Shown: positions 32,049-40,979 of the stretch, one piece after another
Layout of the letters: every line of letters starts with the position of its first letter
Position numbering within the stretch: position 1 is the first letter of the stretch
Origin: Chaera sp964544355
GTDB lineage: Bacteria; Patescibacteriota; Saccharimonadia; Saccharimonadales; Saccharimonadaceae
DNA length: 64,000 nucleotides
Direction of reading: 5' to 3'
Assembly (NCBI GenBank): GCA_964544355.1
Contig: CAZJAI010000003.1
Coordinates: forward strand, 1-64,000
The notes under the pieces: model-generated
Told to the model about the DNA's origin: nothing
The model's database searches: none
The model's input: the letters and a program-made list of their open reading frames with translations, nothing else
Position numbers and translations under genes: made by a program

Positions 32049-34544
32049 ATGATCATCTCGCTGAATTGGCTCGGTCAATTTACCAACCCGGATCTGCCGC
32101 CGCGGCAGCTAGCCGAGTTAATCGGGTCTCGCCTGGTCGAGGTTGAAAAAGTAATTGATCTTGGCCGGCGATACCGCGGCGCCACCTTGGTCAGGGTGAA
32201 GCGGGTGCTACCTCACCCCAATGCCGACAAGCTGCGGCTGGCACACGTAGATCCCGGTGCCGGGGACTTCCAAGGCGTGAGCCGGCTGGAAGACGGCAGC
32301 GTGGAGGTGATTTGCGGCGCAGCCAACTTACGACAGGGTATGGAAGCCGTATGGCTGCCTCCCGGTGCGGCCGTTCCAGCAGACTATGGCAAAACATTAG
32401 AAACTCTGGCAGCCAAAGAGGTGCGCGGCGTAATTTCTTACGGCATGCTGGCCAGCGCCAGAGAGCTGGCCCTGGGCGATGATCACTCGGGGATAGTCGA
32501 AGCGGAATCCGGCCGGCCAGCCGGAACCAGTTTTGCCGCTGCCTATCAGCTGGATGATTATCTGCTGGATATCGACAACAAGTCGCTGACGCACCGGCCG
32601 GACTGTTTCGGTTTAATCGGCTTTGCCCGCGAAGTGGCCGCCATATCCGGACATGACTTTAAAACCCCGGATTGGCTGAAAGCGCTCAAGCCGGTACTGG
32701 CGGCCATTGACGCCAAAGTAGAGCTGTTGCCGCTGCGGGCGGCCGTGGCCGAAACCGGGTTGTCCCAGCGTTACCAGCTGGTGGCGCTGGAAGGCGTTGA
32801 TGCTGCCAAGGCCTCGCCGCTAATCATTCAAAGCTGGTTGGCCAGGGTGGGTATCCGGCCGATCAGCGCGGCGGTGGACGTGACCAACTATTTGATGTAT
32901 CTGACCGGACAGCCGCTTCATGCCTTCGATCTGGACAAACTGCTGGCCGAACATCCGAAGCACAAACCAGAAGTAGCCGTCAGACGGGCCCGCCGGGGCG
33001 AAAAGCTGCGCTTACTCGACGGGGGGGAGATCGATTTGGATGGGCAGGACATAGTAATCTGCGCCGGACCGAAGCCGGTGGCTCTGGCTGGTATTATGGG
33101 CGGAGCCAGCACCATGGTTGACACCGGCACCAGGCGCCTGCTGCTGGAGAGCGCCACGTTTGATCTTTACCGTCTGCGCAACAGCCAGATGCGTCATGGC
33201 ATTTTCAGCGAAGCGGCCACCCGTTTTACTAAGGGTCTGCCAGCCGCTCAGACCGCCCCGGTGCTGGCTAGCGCCGTCAGGATGTTAAGCGAAATCTGCG
33301 GCGCCCGGCGGATCAGCGAGGTGGTTGATATCTATCCCGAGCCCGCTCCGGTCGCCCCTATCGGCCTCGATATCTACAAACTTAACGCCGTGCTAGGCAC
33401 GGATTTCAACGCCGTTCAGGCGGCCGTCGTTTTGAAACGCGCCGAAATCGGAACTAGCCGCAGCCACGACCGGTTAACGGTCGAGCCGCCTTTCTGGCGG
33501 GCCGATCTGCACATTGCCGAAGATGTCATCGAAGAAATAGGCCGGCTGACCGGCTACGACAACATTCCGGCCCGCCTGCCGCTTAGGCCGATGGCCGCGG
33601 TGGCTGCGGAACCGGCCGCTGATACGGCCCGGCAATTGCGGTTAGTTTTGCTGAGAGCCGGGGCTAACGAGGTGCTGACCTACAGCTTCGTTCCGGCCAA
33701 TCTGTTACTGGCAGCCGGCCAGAAGCCTGAGCTGGCTTACAGGATCAGCAACGCTCTCAGCGGTGATCTGCAGTATTACCGTCTCAGCCTAACGCCCAGC
33801 CTGCTGGACAAGTGCCGGCAAAACCTGAGAGCCGGCTACGGCCGGTTTGCCCTGTTCGAGATAGGCAAAACTCACCAGCGTGCTCCCGCTGGCGGTGACG
33901 GTTTGCCCGACGAACATCCGGTTTTGGCGCTCATCCATGCCCGGCCAGGGCCAGCCAGCCAAGCGCCTTATTACTTTGTCCGCCGGTTCGCCGAGTATAT
34001 TGCCTGGAGCTTGAAATTACGGTTCGAGTTCCGGCCGCTCCAAGCGGATCAATCCGACCAGCGGCTGGCTCCGTTCATGCCGGAGCGTTCCGCTGCCATC
34101 TATCTGTCCGGTTCTGAAACTTTGCTCGGGGTGGCCGGGGAATTCAGGAGCGGCGTCCTGAGAGATCTGAAATTGCCGCCGGGCGTGGCCGGGCTGGAGA
34201 TCAGCCTGGAGGCTTTGTCGGCCCTGCCCCGGCCGGCCTCTGACTACCGGCCCGCCGGCAAGTATCCCGGCACCGAGAAAGACATCACTCTCAAGGTGCC
34301 AAGCGAACTGCCCTACGCTGACATAGCCTCGATGGTGGAAGACAGCTTGAGCAGCGAGACCCTGGAGGCTGCCTTTCGTCCGCTGGATATTTACCAGAAC
34401 CCGGCCGATCCTTCAAAAAAGAACGTTACCCTCAGGTTAGAACTGGCCGATCGGCGGCACACTCTGACCACCGCGGAGGCTAACGGGGTGATAGCCCGCC
34501 TGGCCGAAGCGGCCGCCAAGCGCTTGGGCGCAGAGCAGGTGTAG
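32049..34544 (+). CDS. pheT: phenylalanine-tRNA ligase beta subunit
   Basis: An 831-residue subunit: N-terminal EMAP-like RNA-binding domain (VKRVLPHPNADKLRLAHVD), B3/B4 editing domain (ISYGMLASARELALG, DIDNKSLTHRPDCFGLIGFAREVAA), B5 (YLMYLTGQPLHAFDLDKL), the synthetase-like core, and the C-terminal ferredoxin-fold anticodon domain (YPGTEKDITLKV). It follows pheS by 3 bases. It forms the alpha2-beta2 enzyme with PheS. Confidence 0.97.
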   Translation: MIISLNWLGQFTNPDLPPRQLAELIGSRLVEVEKVIDLGRRYRGATLVRVKRVLPHPNADKLRLAHVDPGAGDFQGVSRLEDGSVEVICGAANLRQGMEAVWLPPGAAVPADYGKTLETLAAKEVRGVISYGMLASARELALGDDHSGIVEAESGRPAGTSFAAAYQLDDYLLDIDNKSLTHRPDCFGLIGFAREVAAISGHDFKTPDWLKALKPVLAAIDAKVELLPLRAAVAETGLSQRYQLVALEGVDAAKASPLIIQSWLARVGIRPISAAVDVTNYLMYLTGQPLHAFDLDKLLAEHPKHKPEVAVRRARRGEKLRLLDGGEIDLDGQDIVICAGPKPVALAGIMGGASTMVDTGTRRLLLESATFDLYRLRNSQMRHGIFSEAATRFTKGLPAAQTAPVLASAVRMLSEICGARRISEVVDIYPEPAPVAPIGLDIYKLNAVLGTDFNAVQAAVVLKRAEIGTSRSHDRLTVEPPFWRADLHIAEDVIEEIGRLTGYDNIPARLPLRPMAAVAAEPAADTARQLRLVLLRAGANEVLTYSFVPANLLLAAGQKPELAYRISNALSGDLQYYRLSLTPSLLDKCRQNLRAGYGRFALFEIGKTHQRAPAGGDGLPDEHPVLALIHARPGPASQAPYYFVRRFAEYIAWSLKLRFEFRPLQADQSDQRLAPFMPERSAAIYLSGSETLLGVAGEFRSGVLRDLKLPPGVAGLEISLEALSALPRPASDYRPAGKYPGTEKDITLKVPSELPYADIASMVEDSLSSETLEAAFRPLDIYQNPADPSKKNVTLRLELADRRHTLTTAEANGVIARLAEAAAKRLGAEQV

Positions 34545-34612
34545 TTAAATTATCCAAGCGCCGGATTTTTAGCTTCACTCTCGGGCGCCGGGCATGTAGA
34601 CTGATATACATT

Positions 34613-35998
34613 ATGAGTCGGCAGCGCTATGACCTAGTGGTGATAGGCGCCGGAGCGGGTGGGTCGGCTGCCGCCGTTTATGCCGCCAGGGCCGGTGCCC
34701 GGACGGCACTAATTGACTTGTCGGCGGATTGCCTGGGGGGCGGCAGCGTTAACGGCAGCGATCTGCCCTCCAAAGTGTTCGCGCTGGCCTGTCAGCAGCC
34801 TGCTGCCAACTGGCGCCAGGCTTGCCGGGCGGCCAGACAGGCGGCTGAGCGCTCCCGCCAGGAGCTGCTGAGGACCTGGAGTCAGATGCCGTCGCTTGAT
34901 CTGATTTACGGCCGGGCATCTCTGAACAGGCGCGGCGGCGTGATCGTGGAGGGCGGGGAGCGGCTGGAGAGCCGGCGGATCATCGTGGCCACCGGATCGG
35001 AACCGGCCATACCGTCAATAACCGGTCTGAAAACAGCAGGTTACGAAACGGTGGAGAGTTTTTTGATGCAACCTAGACGCAAGCCCGCCAGGACGGTGAT
35101 TTTAGGCGGCGGTCCTTCGGCCGTTGAGCTGGCTTCGGCGCTGGCCAGATTGAAAATCAGAACTCACCTAATAGAGCACAATCCGCACATCCTGATGGGA
35201 ATTGATGAGGAAACCGCCGAATTTCTGTCCGCGAAACTGGAATCCGCCGGCGTAACGGTTTTATCCAGCAGCTCTCTGGTCATGTCCGAAGCGGCCGGCC
35301 AGAACGGCCGGCTGCGCCTGGTCGTTCAGAGCCGGAGCAGGCAGCTCAGTCTGAACGCCGACGTTTTGATTGTAGCCGCCGGCCGGCGGCCGCGCTTGCC
35401 GTGGGGATTAAAATCAAACGGCGTATCAGTTAAAAACGAGGGCATAGCGGTTGACGGCAACTGGCGCACGGCCAATCCGCGTATCTACGCCGTCGGCGAC
35501 GTTGTTGCCGGGGGCGGCGCACGGCTCAGCCACAGCGCGGCCTGGGCCGGCTGGCAGGCGTCCAGGCACGCCTTGTTCGGTTTGAAGGCGTTCGCTCCCA
35601 AGTGGCAGCCCCAGTGCATCTACTGCGACCCGCCGGTGGCAACGGTCGGCGTGACTGTCCAGCAGCTGATTCAGGAAGGGCTGCCTCATGACGTTATTAC
35701 CTCGACCTACGGCGCGCCCGGTCCGTTGAATTGTTTTGGGGGCGAAGGTTTTGTCAAGGCGATAGTCAATCATAAGCGAAAGCTGGTTGGCGCGGTCTGC
35801 GTGGGCTGGGCCGCCGGCGAGACCATCGGCTACCTGGCTCTGGCTGTAGAACGCGGCCTGAGCATTGAGCAGCTGCGATCGCTGCCGTTGCCGTATCCCA
35901 GCGCTTCGGCCGCTCTGCATGGTTTGGCGGCGGAGGCCGAAATGTCGGGATCGGAAAGGTTCGGGCGACTGGCCAGGCTGCGCCTAATCCTGCAATAG
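34613..35998 (+). CDS. FAD/NAD(P)-dependent oxidoreductase of the disulfide-reductase family, lacking redox cysteines
   Basis: A 461-residue flavoprotein. FAD site VVIGAGAGGSAAAVYAARAG at the N-terminus, NAD(P) site ILGGGPSAVELASALA near residue 163, second FAD motif YAVGDV near 290, and a dimerisation domain resembling mercuric reductase or lipoamide dehydrogenase. In place of GGTCLNVGCIPSK it reads GGGSVNGSDLPSK (42-54), so Ser45 and Asp50 stand where the two redox cysteines should be. The C-terminal HPT active-site motif is YPS. It cannot be a standard disulfide reductase. TAGACT lies 10 bases before the ATG. Confidence 0.85.
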   Translation: MSRQRYDLVVIGAGAGGSAAAVYAARAGARTALIDLSADCLGGGSVNGSDLPSKVFALACQQPAANWRQACRAARQAAERSRQELLRTWSQMPSLDLIYGRASLNRRGGVIVEGGERLESRRIIVATGSEPAIPSITGLKTAGYETVESFLMQPRRKPARTVILGGGPSAVELASALARLKIRTHLIEHNPHILMGIDEETAEFLSAKLESAGVTVLSSSSLVMSEAAGQNGRLRLVVQSRSRQLSLNADVLIVAAGRRPRLPWGLKSNGVSVKNEGIAVDGNWRTANPRIYAVGDVVAGGGARLSHSAAWAGWQASRHALFGLKAFAPKWQPQCIYCDPPVATVGVTVQQLIQEGLPHDVITSTYGAPGPLNCFGGEGFVKAIVNHKRKLVGAVCVGWAAGETIGYLALAVERGLSIEQLRSLPLPYPSASAALHGLAAEAEMSGSERFGRLARLRLILQ

Positions 35999-36035
35999 TG
36001 ACCGTGCTACAATTAAAGCCGGATATTTTTCAGCA

Positions 36036-36602
36036 ATGAGTACCACCAAAAAATCGCAGCGTATTTTCATTTGGGTGATAACCATCGTGATGGCCGTAGG
36101 GTCCCTGGGGACTTATTTTCTGGTTATTTTGGCTAACAACAACCAGGCTGATCAGGCCGCCAAACAGCAGGCCGAGCTAACCAAGCTGCAACAACAGCTC
36201 AAATGCGACCCGGCGCCAACGCCGCCGGGCAAAAACTACGTCAAACCGCCGGCTCAGCCATTCGATAAAAACTCTATCGGGCAGTTAAAGAGCCAGGATG
36301 TGACGGTGGGCAGCGGACCGGCCATCAATTCGCCGGACGCCTGCGTCACCGTTTACTATTTAGGCAACCTGTCCGACGGCGCGATTTTTGACAATTCCTA
36401 CGATCGCGGACAACCCATAGCCGTTCGGCTCAGCCAGGTGATTGGCGGCTGGCGACAGGGCCTACAGGGAATGAAAGCCGGCGGGGTGCGTAAATTGTAC
36501 ATTCCGTCGGATTTGGCCTACGGTGCCGCCGGCAGCCCGCCGTCCATCGGTCCCAACCAGCCGCTTTATTTCTACATAGAGCTAGTCGGTTTTTCGCAAT
36601 AA
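36036..36602 (+). CDS. membrane-anchored FKBP-type peptidyl-prolyl isomerase
   Basis: A 188-residue protein with a single N-terminal membrane helix (about residues 9-30), a coiled linker, and an FKBP domain at residues 85-188. FKBP landmarks: VTVYYLGNLSDGAIFDNSYDRG, GGWRQGLQGMKAGGVRKLYIPSDLAYGA and the last strand FYIELVGF. The domain lies outside the membrane and should help fold exported proteins. Preceded by TACAAT. Confidence 0.92.
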   Translation: MSTTKKSQRIFIWVITIVMAVGSLGTYFLVILANNNQADQAAKQQAELTKLQQQLKCDPAPTPPGKNYVKPPAQPFDKNSIGQLKSQDVTVGSGPAINSPDACVTVYYLGNLSDGAIFDNSYDRGQPIAVRLSQVIGGWRQGLQGMKAGGVRKLYIPSDLAYGAAGSPPSIGPNQPLYFYIELVGFSQ

Positions 36603-36619
36603 ATACAACATATAGCGTC

Positions 36620-36647
36620 TTGCAAAGCCCTGACTACGCTATATAAT
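36620..36647 (+). promoter_or_regulatory. promoter of the glutaredoxin-trxB operon
   Basis: TTGCAA (36620-36625), 16-base spacer, TATAAT (36642-36647). The leader to the first ATG is about 50 bases. Confidence 0.6.
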
Positions 36648-36703
36648 TAAGGTTAAGGTCGCGCCAAAACCAAACTTAATAATTTTAGGGAAATCAAAAA
36701 GCC

Positions 36704-36961
36704 ATGCCGTCCTCTAAAAACGTTACCATCTACACCACTTCCAGTTGCGCCTACTGCGTAATGGTTAAGAGGTGGCTGAGCGCCAAGGGCCAGACTTTTC
36801 AGGAAATTAACCTGGACGACTCGCCGGACGAACGGCAGAGGATTTACCAGATGTCCGGCCAGTTAACCGTGCCGGTAACGATTGTCAGCGACGACAGCGG
36901 CCGCCAGGATATCACCGTCGGCTGGAATCCCGGCAAGTTATCGGCCGCACTGGCCGCTTAG
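36704..36961 (+). CDS. glutaredoxin-family protein (NrdH-like)
   Basis: An 85-residue thioredoxin-fold protein with the redox motif CAYC at residues 14-17 and the cis-proline in TVPV near 65. It lacks the TGG motif of GSH-dependent enzymes; together with an adjoining thioredoxin reductase gene this suggests it is reduced by TrxB as NrdH is. Likely hydrogen donor for reductases or peroxidases. Confidence 0.88.
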   Translation: MPSSKNVTIYTTSSCAYCVMVKRWLSAKGQTFQEINLDDSPDERQRIYQMSGQLTVPVTIVSDDSGRQDITVGWNPGKLSAALAA

Positions 36962-37033
36962 GCGGGTAGTTGCGGCCGGTTTTTTAGTCCTCGGTTTGCC
37001 TATTCGGGCCAATCGGCGTTTAATTTAAGTGCT

Positions 37034-38029
37034 ATGGAACAGTCAAAAAACTTGAGCGATAAGATTTACGATTGCGTGATGGTGGGAGCTGGACCCGCCG
37101 CCCTGTCCGCGGCGGTGTATACCTCCCGCGAAAACATTCAAACCCTGCTTTACGAACGGGGGGTGATCGGCGGTCTGGCGGCGGTTACCGACAAGGTGGA
37201 CAACTATCCCGGCTTCGCCGACGGCGTCAGCGGTCTGGAGCTGGCGGCCAGGCTGCAGGCCCAGGCCGAGAGATTCGGCGCCGAAATTCGTCTGGGAGAG
37301 GTGCAAAAGGTACAGGACGAGGGCGGATACCGGCTGCTGACTACCGACGAAGGACCGATCAAGGCCAAAACGGTGCTGATAGCCACCGGCAGCGATTACA
37401 AAAAACTGGGCGTTCCGGGCGAGTCGGAATATTACGGCCGCGGCGTTCATTTTTGCGCCACTTGCGACGGCGCGTTTTATAAAGACAAAAGGCTGGTAGT
37501 GGTCGGCGGTGGCAATTCAGCCGTTCAGGAGGCTCTGTTTTTGACCCGCTTCGCCTCGCGTATAGACATGCTGGTGAGGTCGCGTTTGAAAGCTTCCCGG
37601 GCGCTACTGGACGAGCTGGCCAGGCAGTCTGAAAAAATATCCGTTCATTTGGGTGTTACCACCGATGAAATCGTTGGCAGTCAGGGCAAGGTTATTAAAG
37701 TGGTCGGCACCCGAAACGGCCAGCGGCAGGAGTTTCCAACCGACGGCGTGTTCGTGTTTATCGGGCTGAGGCCCAATACGGAATTTTTACAGGGCTCGGG
37801 CGTTGGTTTTGACCAGCGCGGCCTGATTGAGACGGATGTCAACCTGATGACCGCTATTAACGGGGTGTTTGCTGCCGGAGATGTCAGAAGCGGCGCCACC
37901 ATGCAAATTGCCAGCGCCGTGGGCGAAGGCGCCACGGCGGCGCTGAAAATCCGCCAATACCTGGATGATCTAGCCTTAGCCCGGGAGACCGGCCCGGCCG
38001 TTCAAGTGACTGCCGCCGCCTCTTCTTAA
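37034..38029 (+). CDS. trxB: thioredoxin reductase
   Basis: A 331-residue homodimeric flavoenzyme. FAD motif VMVGAGPAALSAAVYTSRE, redox disulfide CATC in HFCATCDGAFYKDK, NADPH motif VVVGGGNSAVQEALFL, and a final AAGDVRSGATMQIASAVGEG. It runs 20-25 residues past typical enzymes with an Ala-rich tail. It sits 72 bases after the glutaredoxin gene, probably its partner. Confidence 0.96.
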   Translation: MEQSKNLSDKIYDCVMVGAGPAALSAAVYTSRENIQTLLYERGVIGGLAAVTDKVDNYPGFADGVSGLELAARLQAQAERFGAEIRLGEVQKVQDEGGYRLLTTDEGPIKAKTVLIATGSDYKKLGVPGESEYYGRGVHFCATCDGAFYKDKRLVVVGGGNSAVQEALFLTRFASRIDMLVRSRLKASRALLDELARQSEKISVHLGVTTDEIVGSQGKVIKVVGTRNGQRQEFPTDGVFVFIGLRPNTEFLQGSGVGFDQRGLIETDVNLMTAINGVFAAGDVRSGATMQIASAVGEGATAALKIRQYLDDLALARETGPAVQVTAAASS

Positions 38030-38049
38030 AAAACCTGACGCCTGGTGGC

Positions 38050-38745
38050 TTATTTCGTCTCGATGTGCTTGCGGATTTGCGAAGGGTAATCGGTTACTAC
38101 GCCGTCTACCCCTAATGCCTGCAGCCGTTCAGCCGCCTGGGGCCGGTTGACCGTGTAGACGTAGCAGAACAGTCCCAGCCGCTTGGCGGCGCTAACCACA
38201 AAGGTGTTGACATGTAGCCGGTGAAAACCTACCGCGCTTAGCTCCAGTTGCCGGTTGACGAACAGAAAACGCAGCGGATTATACCAGTGGAGCAGAGCCA
38301 GATGGGCGCGGCGCGAGGCCTTGCGCATGCGGCGCAGCTCGCCCACCCGGAACGACGAGAATAAAAACAAATCCCAGTCGGACGGCTTTTTAATGAATTT
38401 GCTCAGAAGCGGCAGGATTTTGGCGGCGCTGCCCCGGTCTTTTAGTTCCAGGTTCAAAAGTACCTGCCCGCCGAACTCGGCCAGCGTTTTTTCCAGAGTA
38501 GTTACCGGATTGACGCTGCCGGCGGTGCGCCTGTTCAGCTCCTGAAAGGTTATCCCTTTAACGAGGTAGGGCAGGCGGTGTGTCCTCCACAGGTGAGGAT
38601 CGTGTAGCAGAACCGGTACCCGGTCTTTGGTAAGCCTGACGTCAAACTCTAAAATATCCACGTCGGCTTGCTGGCCGGCCCGCAAACTGGCTACCGTATT
38701 TTCAGGCTTCAGTCCGGCGGCGCCGCGGTGTCCGATAATCAGCAT
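38050..38745 (-). CDS. glycerophosphodiester phosphodiesterase
   Basis: A 231-residue GDPD TIM-barrel enzyme that splits glycerophosphodiesters into glycerol-3-phosphate and an alcohol. Motifs: IGHRGAAGLKPENTVASLRAG at the start, EFDVRLTKDRVPVLLHDP, LELKDRG and the C-terminal GVDGVVTDYP. TACACT lies 6 bases before the ATG on the minus strand. No signal peptide. It is convergent with trxB, 20 bases away. Confidence 0.94.
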   Translation of the reverse strand: MLIIGHRGAAGLKPENTVASLRAGQQADVDILEFDVRLTKDRVPVLLHDPHLWRTHRLPYLVKGITFQELNRRTAGSVNPVTTLEKTLAEFGGQVLLNLELKDRGSAAKILPLLSKFIKKPSDWDLFLFSSFRVGELRRMRKASRRAHLALLHWYNPLRFLFVNRQLELSAVGFHRLHVNTFVVSAAKRLGLFCYVYTVNRPQAAERLQALGVDGVVTDYPSQIRKHIETK

Positions 38746-38850
38746 GCATTCAGTGTAACAAACTGCCGCCCGGCCGCTGGCCGCGCCTGGCGGCCGTGTG
38801 CTAAACTGACCTTACCAAGAAATTCAAGCGGCTATCAAGGGAGCAAAAAC

Positions 38851-39399
38851 GTGGCTGATTACAACCAAATCTTAACGCCTGGCGATACAGACAACGGGCT
38901 GGTCAATGCCGTGGTGGAGATTCCCCAGGGTTCTGCGTTAAAGATTGAGTGGGACCGCCGCCTGGCTGCGTTCCGGCTGGATCGGGTGGAGCCGTCAATT
39001 TTCGCCAAGCCGGTTAATTACGGCTTTATTCCGGCAACCTTGGACGAAGACGGCGACGAACTGGATACTCTGGTGGTCTGTAGCCAGCCAATACCTACCG
39101 GGGTGTATTTGAGCGGCCGGATTATCGGCGTTTTAAATTTCAATGACGATGGCGATGCCGACCACAAAATAGTGATTGTGCCGGCCGACGACCGTGACGG
39201 CGGCGACGCCATGCGTTCATTGGACGATCTAGGAGAACGCTGGAAGCAAAAAATCGAGCATCACTTCGCCCACTACAAAGACCTTAAAAAACCTGGCAGC
39301 ACCAAGGTGCTGGGATGGGGAGACGCCGAAGCCGCCAAAGCGGTTATCCGGCAGTCGATTGATCGCTATCGGCAGAGCCGGCCGGATCTAGCTGCCTAG
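38851..39399 (+). CDS. ppa: inorganic pyrophosphatase
   Basis: A 182-residue family I soluble pyrophosphatase. Motifs: EIPQGSALKIEWD, YGFIPATLDEDGDELDTLVV with the DxDxxD metal site, and RIIGVLNFNDDGDADHKIVIVP. The start is GTG with an AGGGAG site 7 bases upstream; a 61-codon upstream extension into the GDPD promoter is rejected. Its stop overlaps the rel stop by 4 bases on the opposite strand. Confidence 0.96.
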   Translation: MADYNQILTPGDTDNGLVNAVVEIPQGSALKIEWDRRLAAFRLDRVEPSIFAKPVNYGFIPATLDEDGDELDTLVVCSQPIPTGVYLSGRIIGVLNFNDDGDADHKIVIVPADDRDGGDAMRSLDDLGERWKQKIEHHFAHYKDLKKPGSTKVLGWGDAEAAKAVIRQSIDRYRQSRPDLAA

Positions 39400-40868
39400 A
39401 GATCGCGTTTTTTAAGCTGTGCCCGCAGTTTTTCGCGGGCATGCGAGGTTTTAACCAGCTCCAGCCAGTCGTTTTTGGGCTCTCCGTTGCGCCGGGTGAT
39501 AACCTCCACCACGTCGCCGTTTTGCAAGATGCGGTCGAACGGCACCATCTTGCCGTTAACCTTGAAGCCGTGGGCCCGGCGGGCGATATCACTGTGTACC
39601 AGATAGGCGAAATCCAACGGGTAGGCGCCTTCCGGCAGGTCGTAGATGTCGCCCTTGGGGGAGTGGACGAAAATCCGGTCGGCGAACAGCTCCAGCCTGA
39701 GCTGTTCGATAGGTATGTTCTCGCTCTGAGCCAGCCGGATGGCTACGGCTTGCAGGCGGCTGATCCATTGCAATTTCGGCGGCAGCAGACTTGGCCGGCC
39801 TTTGCGGTAGGCATCGGAACTTTTTTGCTGATGGTAATGAAACCCGGCCGCCAGGCCGCGTTCGGCGTACTCGTGCATTTCCTTTGAGCGGATTTGGAAC
39901 TCAACGATCTGTTCATTACGGGTCAGCACGGTGGTATGCAGGCTTTGGTAGCCGTTGGGTTTGGGAGTGGCGATATAGTCTTTAATGCGCGCCACCATGG
40001 GTTGATAGAGCGAATGAATCACCCCCAATACCCGGTAGCAATCTTCTTTGCTGTCGACCACCACTCTCAGGGCGATCAAATCGTAAATGTTGTCTATCTG
40101 GCCGTCGGTTTTGGCCAGTTTTCTGTACAGGCTGTAGATGCTCTTGACCCGCCCGTCCATAGTGAAATCTATCGCCTGGCGCCGCAGGGCCTGTTCCGTT
40201 TCGTGCCGGACGCTGACCAGTTTTTTGTGCGATTTGCCCAGGCGGTCTTTCATCAGCTTTTTCAGTAAAGAGTACTTTTGCGGTTCCAGGTAGGCGAAGG
40301 CCAGCTCTTCCAGCTGCATGCGCACCCGACCCATACCCATGCGATCGGCCATGGGGGCGAACACTTCCAATGATTCGCGGGCGATCTTAAGTTGTTTTTG
40401 TTTTGGCAGAAAATTGAGAGTCTGCAAATTGTGCAGGCGATCGGCCAGTTTGATGATCACCACCCGGATATCCTTGCCTATGGCGATCAGCAGTTTAGAC
40501 AGGTTGTCTCGGGTCTGCGGCAGGTAACTGCCGATATCGCGCATACCGGAACGGGCCTTGGACAGCTTGGTCACGCCGTCCACCAGGAAGGCCACCGACT
40601 GGCCGAACTGTCGCTCGATTTCGGTTAGCGTCAGAGTGGTATCTTCCAGAGTATCGTGCAGTACCCCGGCAATAACGGTGTCAATGTCCATACCCCATTC
40701 CAGCAAGGTATCGGCCACTTGCAGGGGGTGACTGATATAGGGTTCGCCGCTCAGGCGAAGCTGGCCGCGGTGAGCGAAGTCGGCCGTCTCTACCGCCCGT
40801 CGCAGCCGCTCAAGCTGGGTCTGGCTGAAGTGCGCAGCCGCCCGGTTGATTAAATCTGATGCCTGCAT
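39396..40868 (-). CDS. rel: bifunctional (p)ppGpp synthetase/hydrolase, short form
   Basis: A 490-residue alarmone enzyme. HD hydrolase site: HPLQVADTLL, LHDTLEDT and LADRLHNLQTL. Synthetase site: GRVKSIYSLYRKL, YDLIALRV and KPNGYQSLHTTV. A TGS domain (RIFVHSPKGDIYDLPEGAYPLDFAYLVHS) ends the protein. The helical, RIS and ACT regulatory domains of full-length Rel (over 700 residues) are missing, so ribosome control may differ. The start is ATG 40868, which lies 10 bases after a TATACT; a 28-codon upstream extension has no support. Confidence 0.95.
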   Translation of the reverse strand: MQASDLINRAAAHFSQTQLERLRRAVETADFAHRGQLRLSGEPYISHPLQVADTLLEWGMDIDTVIAGVLHDTLEDTTLTLTEIERQFGQSVAFLVDGVTKLSKARSGMRDIGSYLPQTRDNLSKLLIAIGKDIRVVIIKLADRLHNLQTLNFLPKQKQLKIARESLEVFAPMADRMGMGRVRMQLEELAFAYLEPQKYSLLKKLMKDRLGKSHKKLVSVRHETEQALRRQAIDFTMDGRVKSIYSLYRKLAKTDGQIDNIYDLIALRVVVDSKEDCYRVLGVIHSLYQPMVARIKDYIATPKPNGYQSLHTTVLTRNEQIVEFQIRSKEMHEYAERGLAAGFHYHQQKSSDAYRKGRPSLLPPKLQWISRLQAVAIRLAQSENIPIEQLRLELFADRIFVHSPKGDIYDLPEGAYPLDFAYLVHSDIARRAHGFKVNGKMVPFDRILQNGDVVEVITRRNGEPKNDWLELVKTSHAREKLRAQLKKRDL

Positions 40869-40979
40869 CTTAATTATCAGTATAAGCCATGAGCGCCGGA
40901 TAGTTTTGGCAAGCCGCGGTTTATGCAGTAGAATGAGACTGAAAATTAGCATTAGAGTTTTACTATAAAAGGAGTGGGC

